Below are positions 1 to 6,552 of a DNA stretch of 6,552 nucleotides, piece by piece. Each line of letters opens with the position of its first letter. The stretch's first letter is position 1. The translations under genes were made by a program, and so were the position numbers. The DNA comes from CAYSHJ01 sp964589725 (GTDB lineage Bacteria > Planctomycetota > Planctomycetia > Planctomycetales > Planctomycetaceae). The notes under the pieces are model-generated. The model saw only the letters and a list, made by a program, of their open reading frames with translations. It made no database searches and was not told where the DNA came from. Where the stretch lies: assembly GCA_964589725.1 (NCBI GenBank), contig CAZPUJ010000259.1, positions 1 to 6,552 of the forward strand, in the 5' to 3' direction.

Positions 1-1167
1 CTCTCGGAGGTTCTGCATCTGGAAGAGGACGATTCCGAAGCGCTTATGCTCCGCGGCGGCGCGCTCGCTGACCAACAGAAGTGGGACGAAGCACTCGATG
101 ACTACAACGCGGCCATCGAACTGTCTCCGGAGAACGCCGACCTGTACTACGACCGAGGACTGGTTTGGGAAGCGAAGCAGCAGTTCGAAAAAGCGATCGA
201 CGACTTCTCCACAGCGCTGGACTTCGACCCGGAATATGTCCCCGCGATCATGGACCGCGGCAACTGCTGGGACGAACTCAAGCAGATGGACAAGGCGTTG
301 GAGGACTACAACCGCGCGCTGGAACTGTCGCCGAACAACCCCATGATTCTGTTCAACCGTGGGCTGGCGTGGCTGAACTGCGAGAAGCTCGACCAGGCAA
401 TCGCGGACTTTAGTGCGGCCTTGGAATTTGACCCGAAAAGCAAACGTGCACTTTGCAGCCGTGCCGATGCGTGGCTCCGCCAAGGGGAAGACACGAAGGC
501 CCTCGCGGACTACACCGCCGCGATCGAACTCGACCCAGATGACGGTGATTTGTTTTTCCGTCGAGGCAACCTCTGGGACACTTTGAATGATTCCGGCAAA
601 GCACTGAGCGATTACAACGCCGCGCTGCAACGAGATCGAACTTTGGTGGGCGCTTGGCACAATCGCGGAAACCTCTGGTTCGAGCAGGGCGATTACCAGA
701 AGGCCTTGGAGGATTACTCGGAAGCGATCCGGCTCGATCCCGAAATGATCATCGCGTACCGCAACCGAGGGGATACGTGGCGCGCGACCGGACGTCACGA
801 CCAGGCACTGCTCGACTTCAACCACGCCTTGGAACTCGACCCACAGAACCATGAGGCCTTCAATTGCCGCGGCGGAATGTTTCTTGAAAAGGGAGACTTG
901 GTGCATGCCTTGGCCGATTACGACGCCGCCGTGCGGATTGATCCAAAATGTCCCGTGTGCCGACGATCTCGCGGCGAGGTCCATTGGCGATTGGGGCAGT
1001 ACGACCGGGCGATTGACGACTTCACCGCGGCCATCGAGATGAATCCTCACGATGCCGAGGCCTTCGCGATGCGTGCCGAAGCGTATTGGCAACTGGGCCA
1101 CGAGAAGCTGGCCGAGGCCGACCGCCACAGAGCCCGCGAACTGCGCGCGGCGGAGCCTCGACGTTAA
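1..1167 (+). CDS. Tetratricopeptide repeat (TPR) protein, 5' truncated by window edge
   Basis: The reading frame is open from base 1 to the TAA at 1165-1167, so the N-terminus lies outside the window; the ATG at 46 falls inside a repeat and is not a believable start. The visible 388 residues are almost entirely TPR: eleven consecutive units of exactly 34 residues with no insertion, each ending in a pattern like A-I-E-L-D-P, plus the tail of an earlier unit at bases 1-36. TPR units form paired helices that stack into a superhelical scaffold for protein binding, so a scaffold or adaptor role is expected, but the partner cannot be named. No enzymatic domain or membrane segment is visible in this part; a signal peptide, kinase or other domain could precede it. 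A short basic tail (ending E-P-R-R) closes the protein. It converges on the minus-strand gene downstream. The family call is secure; the function is unknown. Confidence 0.93.
   Translation, partial: LSEVLHLEEDDSEALMLRGGALADQQKWDEALDDYNAAIELSPENADLYYDRGLVWEAKQQFEKAIDDFSTALDFDPEYVPAIMDRGNCWDELKQMDKALEDYNRALELSPNNPMILFNRGLAWLNCEKLDQAIADFSAALEFDPKSKRALCSRADAWLRQGEDTKALADYTAAIELDPDDGDLFFRRGNLWDTLNDSGKALSDYNAALQRDRTLVGAWHNRGNLWFEQGDYQKALEDYSEAIRLDPEMIIAYRNRGDTWRATGRHDQALLDFNHALELDPQNHEAFNCRGGMFLEKGDLVHALADYDAAVRIDPKCPVCRRSRGEVHWRLGQYDRAIDDFTAAIEMNPHDAEAFAMRAEAYWQLGHEKLAEADRHRARELRAAEPRR
37..1158 (+). repeat. Eleven in-phase 102-bp TPR-coding units
   Basis: Units begin at 37, 139, 241, 343, 445, 547, 649, 751, 853, 955 and 1057, each exactly 102 bp. 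Conservation is at the protein level (R-G near unit position 6-7, A-L/A-I near 19-20, D-P near 30-31); the DNA copies have diverged, so this is an old array and not a recent tandem duplication. Units 2 to 8 all carry Trp at unit position 10, where TPRs usually have Tyr or another large residue; units 1, 9, 10 and 11 have Leu, Phe, His and Tyr there. The last unit is degenerate after its first helix and probably acts as the capping helix. Confidence 0.9.
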
Positions 1168-1300
1168 CCGCGGCACCCAATTGCACGTCAAGCGTCAAAC
1201 GATTCGCAAGCGCTGTACGCAAACGCGTGTCGTCTGAATTCAGGATCGCTTTTCGCTTCAAAACATGCCAAGGGTCGAGAATCCGGAGTGACGTCGGACG

Positions 1301-2581
1301 CTACCAGGTTCGGAGCGGTGGCCCCGCCAGTGTTCGCAGCAGGCTGTCGCGAAACGTGAAGAACGTCCGGTCCGCGGCTTGCTGAGCGGACATTGTGGCG
1401 GCACCGAAACGGAGCGCTTGCTGCAACGGTTGCTCGGCCGCGAGGCCGGCGGTTTGAAGCAAACTCACCACCGATTTCATTCGCGGATCGTCCTTGATGC
1501 GGTCTTCGATGTCCGGACGCGGCTTCGTCGCGTCGGCGTGTTCGACGTGCTGCCAAATGGTTTCCCACGCGCCGTTCGGCAAGCGGACCACGAATTGAGT
1601 GGTGACGGATGATTGCCGCAACTCGCCACTCGATTGAACTCGCGTCACGCGGAAGCCGCGTCGCTCGGCGGCTTGAGTCGCGTCAATCGCCATTTGCAGC
1701 GCAGCGTCTTTCGCGGGCGTTGCCGGCTTTGGCGAAGCTTCGCCCAGCAAGTCCTTCAGTTGAGCCTGCACTTGTTGCCGCAACAGTTGCACGACCAGCG
1801 TGCCGATCTCAGGCGCATTTCCTTTGGCCGACGAATCCGTGCGCACGATCGACTCGCCGGTGCCTTGAAACTCGACCGGCGAGACCAGTGCGTGTTCGAC
1901 GATCGCCATTCGCGCCGCCCATTCGCGATCGTCTTGCAATCGCGGCGGCAAGCGTTCGATCAACGGCAACGGCCAGGAAGTGGCGGAGACGCTCCGGCCC
2001 TTCAACTCTCGCTGCAATTCCGCCAGCTCGCGCGATTCGACGTCGTCCAACCGCTCGCTCCAAGCCCACGCCGCGACGAATCGGGCCTCGGACGTTGCGG
2101 GCAGTAACTTCTCGACCTGTGCCGCACGTAAATCGAACCACACAAACTCGGGTTCCGCAGGTTCCATCTGAGTGAGCTGTTGTTCGGCTCGTTCGAGTTC
2201 CTGCTTCAGAAAAAACAGCAATTGAGGCTGATCGAGTTCCTTTCGCCGATCCAATTCAACCTTCAGTCGTCCGACCAGTTGTTCGGTCGCACGGAGTTGC
2301 TCGTCGGCGGTCGCACGAGTTTGCTCGACAGCAACCTTTGGCTGAGCTGATAGCATCCAGGCGGCTCTGACAAGCACCGTCAACCCCCCTGCCCTGTCGC
2401 GGTCGACGACCAACCCCCGCAGCCGCGCGCCCGAACGCAACACGACTTGATCAACCGTCGGCTTGGCCACCGGAACTGCGGAAGGCTTCTCAGACCAAGC
2501 CCACGTCGGCTCAACAACGTCCATTAAGCTCAACAGACTGGCGCACCAACCGACGATCCGAACAATCCGCAATTGAGGCAT
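1301..2581 (-). CDS. Predicted exported protein of unknown function, with coiled-coil segment
   Basis: This 426-residue protein is not a family I can name. The start at 2581 is chosen because a GGAG lies five bases upstream and because it puts a signal-peptide-like segment at the N-terminus: basic start (R5, R8), hydrophobic core at about 9-22, and a possible cleavage site near A28-W-S30. The frame stays open to 2752 upstream, but those residues look like spacer translation. After the leader, residues 44-72 (from DQVVLRSGARLRG) look like a small beta-barrel or SH3-like strand set. Residues about 86-140 are rich in E, Q, R and L and probably form a coiled coil. A second Q-rich helix lies at about 264-280, followed by a Pro/Ala linker (282-291) and a predicted beta segment around residues 325-345. 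The protein is probably periplasmic. It is convergent with the TPR gene and divergent from the DUF2235 gene. No catalytic motif is seen. Confidence 0.8.
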   Translation of the reverse strand: MPQLRIVRIVGWCASLLSLMDVVEPTWAWSEKPSAVPVAKPTVDQVVLRSGARLRGLVVDRDRAGGLTVLVRAAWMLSAQPKVAVEQTRATADEQLRATEQLVGRLKVELDRRKELDQPQLLFFLKQELERAEQQLTQMEPAEPEFVWFDLRAAQVEKLLPATSEARFVAAWAWSERLDDVESRELAELQRELKGRSVSATSWPLPLIERLPPRLQDDREWAARMAIVEHALVSPVEFQGTGESIVRTDSSAKGNAPEIGTLVVQLLRQQVQAQLKDLLGEASPKPATPAKDAALQMAIDATQAAERRGFRVTRVQSSGELRQSSVTTQFVVRLPNGAWETIWQHVEHADATKPRPDIEDRIKDDPRMKSVVSLLQTAGLAAEQPLQQALRFGAATMSAQQAADRTFFTFRDSLLRTLAGPPLRTW

Positions 2582-2586
2582 GATGG

Positions 2587-2590
2587 CTCC
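2587..2590 (-). promoter_or_regulatory. Ribosome binding site fixing the start at 2581
   Basis: On the minus strand the bases GGAG stand five nucleotides before the ATG at 2581-2579, good Shine-Dalgarno spacing. No comparable site precedes the more distant in-frame start near 2752. This supports the shorter protein with an N-terminal signal peptide. Confidence 0.65.
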
Positions 2591-2620
2591 GCTTGAATAG
2601 CATTCGCATCCACGACACGC

Positions 2621-2664
2621 AGGGCGTTGCCCTTCGGGGCAAAGGTACAACTTCAAAACGCCCC
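2621..2664 (+). other. Nested, mutually exclusive hairpins in the divergent intergenic spacer
   Basis: Three inverted repeats overlap here. AGGGC/GCCCT (2621-2625 and 2629-2633) has a 3-base loop. TTGCCC/GGGCAA (2627-2632 and 2637-2642) has a TTCG loop closed by C-G, the very stable UUCG tetraloop when transcribed on the plus strand. GGGGC/GCCCC (2636-2640 and 2660-2664) has a 19-base loop. The first two cannot form together, nor can the last two, because they share bases. The element lies about 50-90 bases before the preferred start of the DUF2235 gene and has no T-run after it, so it is not a simple terminator. It could be leader RNA structure, an attenuator, or one copy of a dispersed palindromic repeat. 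The pairing is seen directly; any role is inferred. Confidence 0.5.
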
Positions 2665-2712
2665 CGTCACGCTTCAATCGGTCGGTGTTCTTTCGTAGCC
2701 TGTCGGGGCCGG

Positions 2713-5547
2713 ATGAACACAGCCGCGTCGGCAACGTTCGAACAACCCACAATGTTAGTCGCGATGCGAACCAAACAGCGATTGGTCGTGTGCCTCGATG
2801 GCACTTGGAACAACAAGGACGACAGCACCAACGTCATCCACCATTTCGCCCTGTCGATTGAGCGCTCCTGGCCGGATGCGAACGCCAATTGCAATCAGCT
2901 TCGATACTACGATGAGGGTGTCGGAACCGGAGTGCTCGATGGGATTACGGGAGGTGGCTTCGGCTTCGGCCTCGAAGAGAATGTACGCGCGGCGTACGAC
3001 TGGCTCGTCGAGCATTACCACGACAAAGGCGACTCGGTTGACGCGGACGAAATCTGCATCTTCGGGTTCAGCCGCGGAGCCTATACCGCTCGGTCGCTCG
3101 TCGGGTTTATTGCCACATGCGGTTTGCTGCGGCGCGGCGCTCCGCTCTCGGTGAATCAGCTCTGGCAGGAGTATTGTCTCTTAGGCCGCAAACGCGAATA
3201 TCGCACCAGTTTTTGGGACATCCTCTTTGGCGAAGATCCGACAAACATCCGGCGAATCAATGACCTTGTTGTTGATCCTTGGAATGTTCGGCGATTCGAG
3301 GAGCAGAGGCGAGAAGGGAATAAGACCGCAGCGGGTGCGCAGGACCGCGTGCCAGGTCAGTTGGTGGATGATCTCAACTCCGCAGAGCGGTTGCTCGTGC
3401 GCTGGTCGCGGCGTATTCGAATCACCTATCTCGGCATTTATGACACCGTCGGTGCGGTCGGTGTTGACGCTCTGGCGATTCCCGGCGTCAAAAGCAAACT
3501 GGCGATGCACCATAACCTGCACGCAACGACGCTGGTTCAGCAGTGCCGCCATGCCCTCGCTCTGGATGAACACCGCAGCAGTTTCAATCACACGCCGCTC
3601 GTCGAATTCATCGGGCATGGAGAAATCGAGGAGGATAATCAACGCAAGGCCATGATGGAGCAAGACGCCACGACTTATTGGGCGCAAAAGCGCGCCATGT
3701 GGCGTCGGAAGATCGAGCAGCGCTGGTTTGTCGGAGCGCATTCGAATATCGGCGGTGGGTATCCGGATAACGAACTGGCGCAGCTCCCGTTTCAATGGCT
3801 GCTTGCAGGAGCTCAGCAGGCCGGTCTGGAATGCGAGAGCATTTCTTTTGCGTCGCCCACGACCATGCCTAAACCTCGCGACTCGTATGCGGAATTCGCG
3901 AAGCCGTTCTGGACCGAGATCATCAGGGGCAAACGCCATTACCGGAAGATCGATCCTGAGCCGGAAATGCGCGCAAGCCTGAGAAGGGCTGAGGACAAGG
4001 CTAAGAACAACGGTCAGGCGCCTGCCGGATTTTCACTTCAATCCATTAACGAACAGATCGACTCCACAGCGCTTATCTGGGCCGCCAAGGAGCCGGACTA
4101 CCAGCCGCCGAATTTGGTGGACTACGCGCGGCGGAAACTTGATGCGGAGCCGACCTGCGCTGATGCGGCGACTCTACGAGTGATCGCGGAACGAATACCG
4201 CAGCACACCTGGCTGGGGACGACACTTGCCGCCTATTTGATCCTGGCATTGTGGGCCACGTTTGCCGCAGTTGGATTGGCTTCCATGAACGAGCTGTTCA
4301 CGGCGTGCAGAGAATCGCCGCCACTCTTGCTGCTCTGCGGGACGGCATTTGCTTTCGCCTTGGTCGATTGGGGAGAAAGCCGAGCGAATTTCTGGCTCGC
4401 GTCAGGACGAGCATCGGCGCGGCGGCGAGCGATTTTCGATTCGATTTATTGGCTTCGCGCCTTTGGCTTCGTGCTTTTCGTTTTCGGCTGTGCGACAGCA
4501 CTCGTGCGGTTATGGAAGAGTGGATGGTACGCGGCAACGCACGCGAGTGCGTGGACGCACGCGATCGAAATCATCCAACAGTGGTGGGGCGTGCCCATCG
4601 CCGCAGGAATTGGAGTGGTGATCGCGAACTTCGTCGATGCGGCTCCGAGAAACCGGCAAGTCCGGGGCGGCCTGGGAGGCCTGCTCGTTGGCTCTGCGGT
4701 CGCAATCAGCATCGCTCCGTTGGTCATTCTGCTCGCGCGCTTTTTCGGTGATCTTTTCACTCCTGCCTTCGGACATCCGCACGTGACCGACATTCCGCCA
4801 GCGGCGGAAGCAAGAGTCGCGGGACTGCTGATCCTGCTGCAACTCGGCTTTGGTTATTTCCTCAATGCGCTGAACTGGGTTGGGGGACCGATGACGCGGA
4901 CGAACCTCGGATCGATCATTCCGCTGCAGTTTTGCTGTACGCCCAACGCGGTCACCAGGTGTCTGGAAACTTGGCGGACGATGCTCGCTTGCCGCTGGAG
5001 CGAAGCGGACAAAGATGTGCAAAATGGTCCGGCCGCCCGAGTCCTTCGTGAAACGGTGCGGGAAGCGCTCTGGCGCGACATCTTCGGATATATCCCGGTG
5101 TATTCCGGTGTATTCGGCTTCGGTCTGTGGTTCGGTGCGCACGAACTCGGCTGGCAATGGCTCGGTGAAGAATACCTCCATCTGCCGCTCTGGTTATTGC
5201 TGCCGCTCATCGCAGCGGTCGCAGATTGGGTCGAAGATACCTGCCATCTCCGTTATGTCGCCCTTCATCAACGCGGAAAGCAGCCGCCTGCAATCCTGAC
5301 ACTGCTTTCAGGCGTGATGACACTGGTGAAGTTCATCGCGTTGTGCTTCGCGGCGTTCCCGGCCGCTTGCGCCCTCTTTGTGGGCACCATCAAAGTGATG
5401 GCGTTGGAGGAGAAAACCGGCTGGCGCGGAACCGTCGCCCTCCTGATTTCCGCGGCCACACTGCTGTTGGCCCTGGCGGTTGCTCTTAGCGCATTGATTT
5501 ACCGTGTCCGTACCTGGCGTCAGAAGCGCGAACGGCGCACCTCGTGA
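2713..5547 (+). CDS. DUF2235 (Tle1-like) alpha/beta-hydrolase with multi-pass membrane C-terminal domain
   Basis: The 944-residue product has two halves. Residues about 22-480 form a DUF2235 domain: LDGTWNN (D29 on), YYDEGVGTG (65-73), the nucleophile elbow GFSRGAYTAR with candidate Ser120, YLGIYDTVGAVG with candidate acid Asp244, ALDEHRSSF, and the WFVGAHSNIGGGY block with candidate His343. All expected triad residues are present, so an active esterase or phospholipase is likely; DUF2235 is the domain of Tle1 type VI lipase effectors, but the substrate here is unknown. Residues about 500-930 hold some ten hydrophobic spans (near 501-523, 536-553, 582-600, 627-645, 655-677, 702-722, 792-812, 825-842, 865-895, 908-930) and a basic tail, so the protein should sit in the inner membrane. 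There is no signal peptide, which suggests the hydrolase half faces the cytoplasm. The ATG at 2713 follows a GGGG; TTG 2593 and ATGs 2752 and 2764 are alternatives. No T6SS genes adjoin. Confidence 0.88.
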   Translation: MNTAASATFEQPTMLVAMRTKQRLVVCLDGTWNNKDDSTNVIHHFALSIERSWPDANANCNQLRYYDEGVGTGVLDGITGGGFGFGLEENVRAAYDWLVEHYHDKGDSVDADEICIFGFSRGAYTARSLVGFIATCGLLRRGAPLSVNQLWQEYCLLGRKREYRTSFWDILFGEDPTNIRRINDLVVDPWNVRRFEEQRREGNKTAAGAQDRVPGQLVDDLNSAERLLVRWSRRIRITYLGIYDTVGAVGVDALAIPGVKSKLAMHHNLHATTLVQQCRHALALDEHRSSFNHTPLVEFIGHGEIEEDNQRKAMMEQDATTYWAQKRAMWRRKIEQRWFVGAHSNIGGGYPDNELAQLPFQWLLAGAQQAGLECESISFASPTTMPKPRDSYAEFAKPFWTEIIRGKRHYRKIDPEPEMRASLRRAEDKAKNNGQAPAGFSLQSINEQIDSTALIWAAKEPDYQPPNLVDYARRKLDAEPTCADAATLRVIAERIPQHTWLGTTLAAYLILALWATFAAVGLASMNELFTACRESPPLLLLCGTAFAFALVDWGESRANFWLASGRASARRRAIFDSIYWLRAFGFVLFVFGCATALVRLWKSGWYAATHASAWTHAIEIIQQWWGVPIAAGIGVVIANFVDAAPRNRQVRGGLGGLLVGSAVAISIAPLVILLARFFGDLFTPAFGHPHVTDIPPAAEARVAGLLILLQLGFGYFLNALNWVGGPMTRTNLGSIIPLQFCCTPNAVTRCLETWRTMLACRWSEADKDVQNGPAARVLRETVREALWRDIFGYIPVYSGVFGFGLWFGAHELGWQWLGEEYLHLPLWLLLPLIAAVADWVEDTCHLRYVALHQRGKQPPAILTLLSGVMTLVKFIALCFAAFPAACALFVGTIKVMALEEKTGWRGTVALLISAATLLLALAVALSALIYRVRTWRQKRERRTS

Positions 5548-5575
5548 GCCTGATGCCGCGCCGTGGCGATAGTCG

Positions 5576-5779
5576 TCATGCGACCTGTACGGAAACAGAC
5601 ACTGGCCGGCGGCCCTCCAGCCAACCGGCCGTTAGCGCTTGATCGACGATCTTCCGCCAAGCGATCTGACCCAGCGCGACGAAGACTCGCACGGGAAGCG
5701 CCGTCACCGTCTGTTCGAACCATTCCGAGAAGTTGGCGATTTCCTCCGGCGTTGCGAGCAGATCGTGGCGACCGTACAA
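5576..5779 (-). pseudogene. Fragment resembling uracil-DNA glycosylase (family 4/5 type), truncated
   Basis: Read from a TTG at 5779 to TGA at 5576, this frame gives 67 residues. They contain TPEEIANFSEWFEQ, then LPVRVFVALGQIAWRK and a Gly-Trp. This order matches the part of family 4/5 uracil-DNA glycosylases where a T/P-E-E-I-x-x-C helix is followed by a strand and the V-A-L-G-x-I-A helix. Those enzymes remove uracil from DNA and are normally about 200 residues or more. Here the N-terminal active-site region, the Cys ligands expected for an iron-sulfur cluster (the usual Cys is Phe in NF) and the C-terminal HPS-type loop are all missing. The frame stays open upstream of 5779, but I see no further UDG motif there. 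It faces the DUF2235 gene tail to tail. Resemblance is from motif memory, not alignment; a chance antisense frame is the main alternative. Confidence 0.45.
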
Positions 5780-5861
5780 CGATTCCGAACAGTGTCGGAG
5801 TTTCGAGGATCCTACACCGACATTCTTGTCAACCGCACGTCGTCGGCCACGACAAAGGTCG

Positions 5862-6047
5862 ATGAGAGTTAAGATCGAGCCAATGTTGACACGTCGGGAA
5901 ATGCTGAAGACGAGTGCCCAGTTGGGGGCTACGTTCGCTTTATCATCTCACCCGGTCCCCGGCCGCGCTGACGAGTTCGAAGGCGTCGAAGTTTACGACG
6001 TGCAATCGCAACTACAAGGAGATGTTCGCGGACAAACTTTAGGCTGA
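5862..6047 (+). pseudogene. Orphan Tat signal peptide; 5' remnant of an exported (FAD-oxidase-like) enzyme gene
   Basis: From the ATG at 5862 (61 residues) or, more likely, the ATG at 5883 (54 residues) this frame encodes TRREMLKTS, a close match to the twin-arginine consensus S/T-R-R-x-F-L-K. A hydrophobic stretch (LGATFALSS) and a plausible cleavage site after G-R-A follow. The mature start, EGVEVYDVQSQL, resembles the N-terminus of Tat-exported FAD-binding oxidases of planctomycetes, which as I recall continue into an N-A-T-R-V-type motif; here the match stops and a TGA follows nine codons later. The gene therefore appears cut off just after its leader. An AAGG precedes the 5862 ATG by four bases, while the 5883 ATG has only a weak GAG. 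A genuine small Tat-targeted protein is possible but less likely. The MoxR gene starts 22 bp further on. Confidence 0.5.
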
Positions 6048-6069
6048 AAGCGCGCGAAGAATAACAACC

Positions 6070-6552
6070 ATGCCTGACGCACCTATTGTGGAAGCTGCCG
6101 CCCCTGAAGACGCCGAAGCTGCGGCACGCGAGCGCGAGGCGCAAGCCATCAAAGGGCTGGCGGCGGCGTACTTGCGGTTGCGGGATGAGATTGGCAAGGT
6201 GATCGTCGGACAGCGCGATGTCGTCGATCAGTTGCTGATCGCGCTCTTCAGCGGCGGGCATTCTCTGTTGATCGGCGTGCCGGGTCTGGCGAAGACATTG
6301 CTGGTCAACACGATCTCGCGGATTCTGTCGCTGTCGTTTCGCCGCATTCAGTTCACACCCGACTTGATGCCCTCAGACATCACGGGGACCGATATTCTAC
6401 GCGACGACCCGGAGACCGGGCAGCGGTCGTTCCAGTTCATGCAGGGCCCAATCTTCACGAACATCCTGCTGGCGGACGAGATCAACCGCACACCGCCGAA
6501 GACTCAGGCGGCGTTACTGGAGGCGATGCAAGAGCGGCACGTGACCGTCGGT
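6070..6552 (+). CDS. MoxR-family AAA+ ATPase, 3' truncated by window edge
   Basis: The frame runs from ATG 6070 to the last base, giving 161 N-terminal residues of a protein usually about 320-350 long. After an Ala/Glu-rich extension (residues about 1-27) comes the helix K-V-I-V-G-Q. The Walker A motif is GVPGLAKT (69-76, Lys75). The MoxR signature RRIQFTPDLMPSDITGTDI follows, then GPIFTNILLADEINRTPPK with Walker B Asp136-Glu137, and A-L-L-E-A-M-Q-E-R. These are textbook MoxR features, and everything expected up to this point is intact. MoxR ATPases act as chaperones, typically with VWA and DUF58 proteins encoded directly downstream, to mature or assemble cell-envelope and metal-dependent enzymes; that operon would lie beyond the edge. 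The start has only a weak purine-rich upstream sequence (GAAGAA). The ATG is supported by lying just before the family-typical region and by the lack of a better in-frame start. Confidence 0.95.
   Translation, partial: MPDAPIVEAAAPEDAEAAAREREAQAIKGLAAAYLRLRDEIGKVIVGQRDVVDQLLIALFSGGHSLLIGVPGLAKTLLVNTISRILSLSFRRIQFTPDLMPSDITGTDILRDDPETGQRSFQFMQGPIFTNILLADEINRTPPKTQAALLEAMQERHVTVG

Noticed and set aside
1234..1243. Perfect 10-bp palindrome CTGAATTCAG in the convergent spacer, considered as an operator or terminator
   Set aside because: It has no loop, flanking symmetry or T-run, and it sits between two gene ends where an operator is unlikely.
1609..2175. Plus-strand 188-codon open frame antisense to the exported-protein gene
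   Set aside because: It is extremely Arg/Ala/Pro-rich with no domain or RBS, typical of an antisense shadow in GC-rich DNA.
3181..3939. Minus-strand 252-codon open frame inside the DUF2235 gene
   Set aside because: It lies wholly antisense to the conserved hydrolase motifs and shows no recognisable domain.
5091..5115. Near-direct repeat of about 10 bp (TATCCCGGTG / TATTCCGGTG)
   Set aside because: It lies in frame inside a membrane span of the hydrolase and does not disturb the reading frame.
4510..5181. Minus-strand 223-codon open frame inside the membrane domain
   Set aside because: It is the complement of the hydrophobic spans, giving a charged, low-plausibility product; the plus frame has clear membrane segments.
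5604..5630. Inverted repeat GGCCGG/CCGGCC after the DUF2235 stop, considered as a terminator
   Set aside because: It has a 15-base loop, no T-run on either side, and overlaps the UDG-like fragment; GC-rich palindromes of this size are expected here.
6022..6042. Six-codon mini-frame preceded directly by AAGGAG, considered as a leader peptide for the MoxR gene
   Set aside because: The AAGGAG touches the ATG with no spacing, and no hairpin or codon bias suggests attenuation.
5929..6261. Minus-strand 110-codon open frame across the MoxR start
   Set aside because: It is antisense to the Tat leader and to clear MoxR coding sequence, with no domain of its own.

Overview
The window (about 60% GC by eye) looks like chromosome from a free-living Gram-negative bacterium, most likely a planctomycete. 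This guess rests on a perfectly periodic TPR protein, a lineage-specific-looking secreted hypothetical protein, a Tat leader resembling planctomycete FAD oxidases, a MoxR ATPase, and loosely spaced genes. No rRNA, tRNA, transposase, CRISPR array or phage gene is visible, so the taxonomic call is an inference.

Layout. Positions 1-1167 (+) hold the 3' part of a gene for a protein made almost wholly of 34-residue TPR units. It converges on a minus-strand gene (1301-2581) for a predicted exported protein of unknown function; the 133 bp between their stop codons show no convincing terminator. A 131-bp divergent spacer (2582-2712) contains nested hairpins. It leads to the central gene (2713-5547, +), a large DUF2235 alpha/beta-hydrolase (the fold of Tle1-type phospholipases) with a long multi-pass membrane domain at its C-terminus.

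The stretch 5548-6069 has no intact gene. It holds what look like two broken genes: a minus-strand fragment resembling uracil-DNA glycosylase (5576-5779) and a plus-strand twin-arginine leader whose enzyme body is missing (5862-6047). The window ends inside the first 161 codons of a MoxR-family AAA+ ATPase (6070 onward), probably the first gene of a MoxR/DUF58/VWA-type operon lying beyond the edge.

The intact genes do not form an obvious shared pathway, and their orientations (+, -, +, +) argue against one operon. The most unusual object is the membrane-embedded DUF2235 hydrolase, which has no type VI secretion gene beside it. The second point of interest is the decayed strip between it and the MoxR gene.
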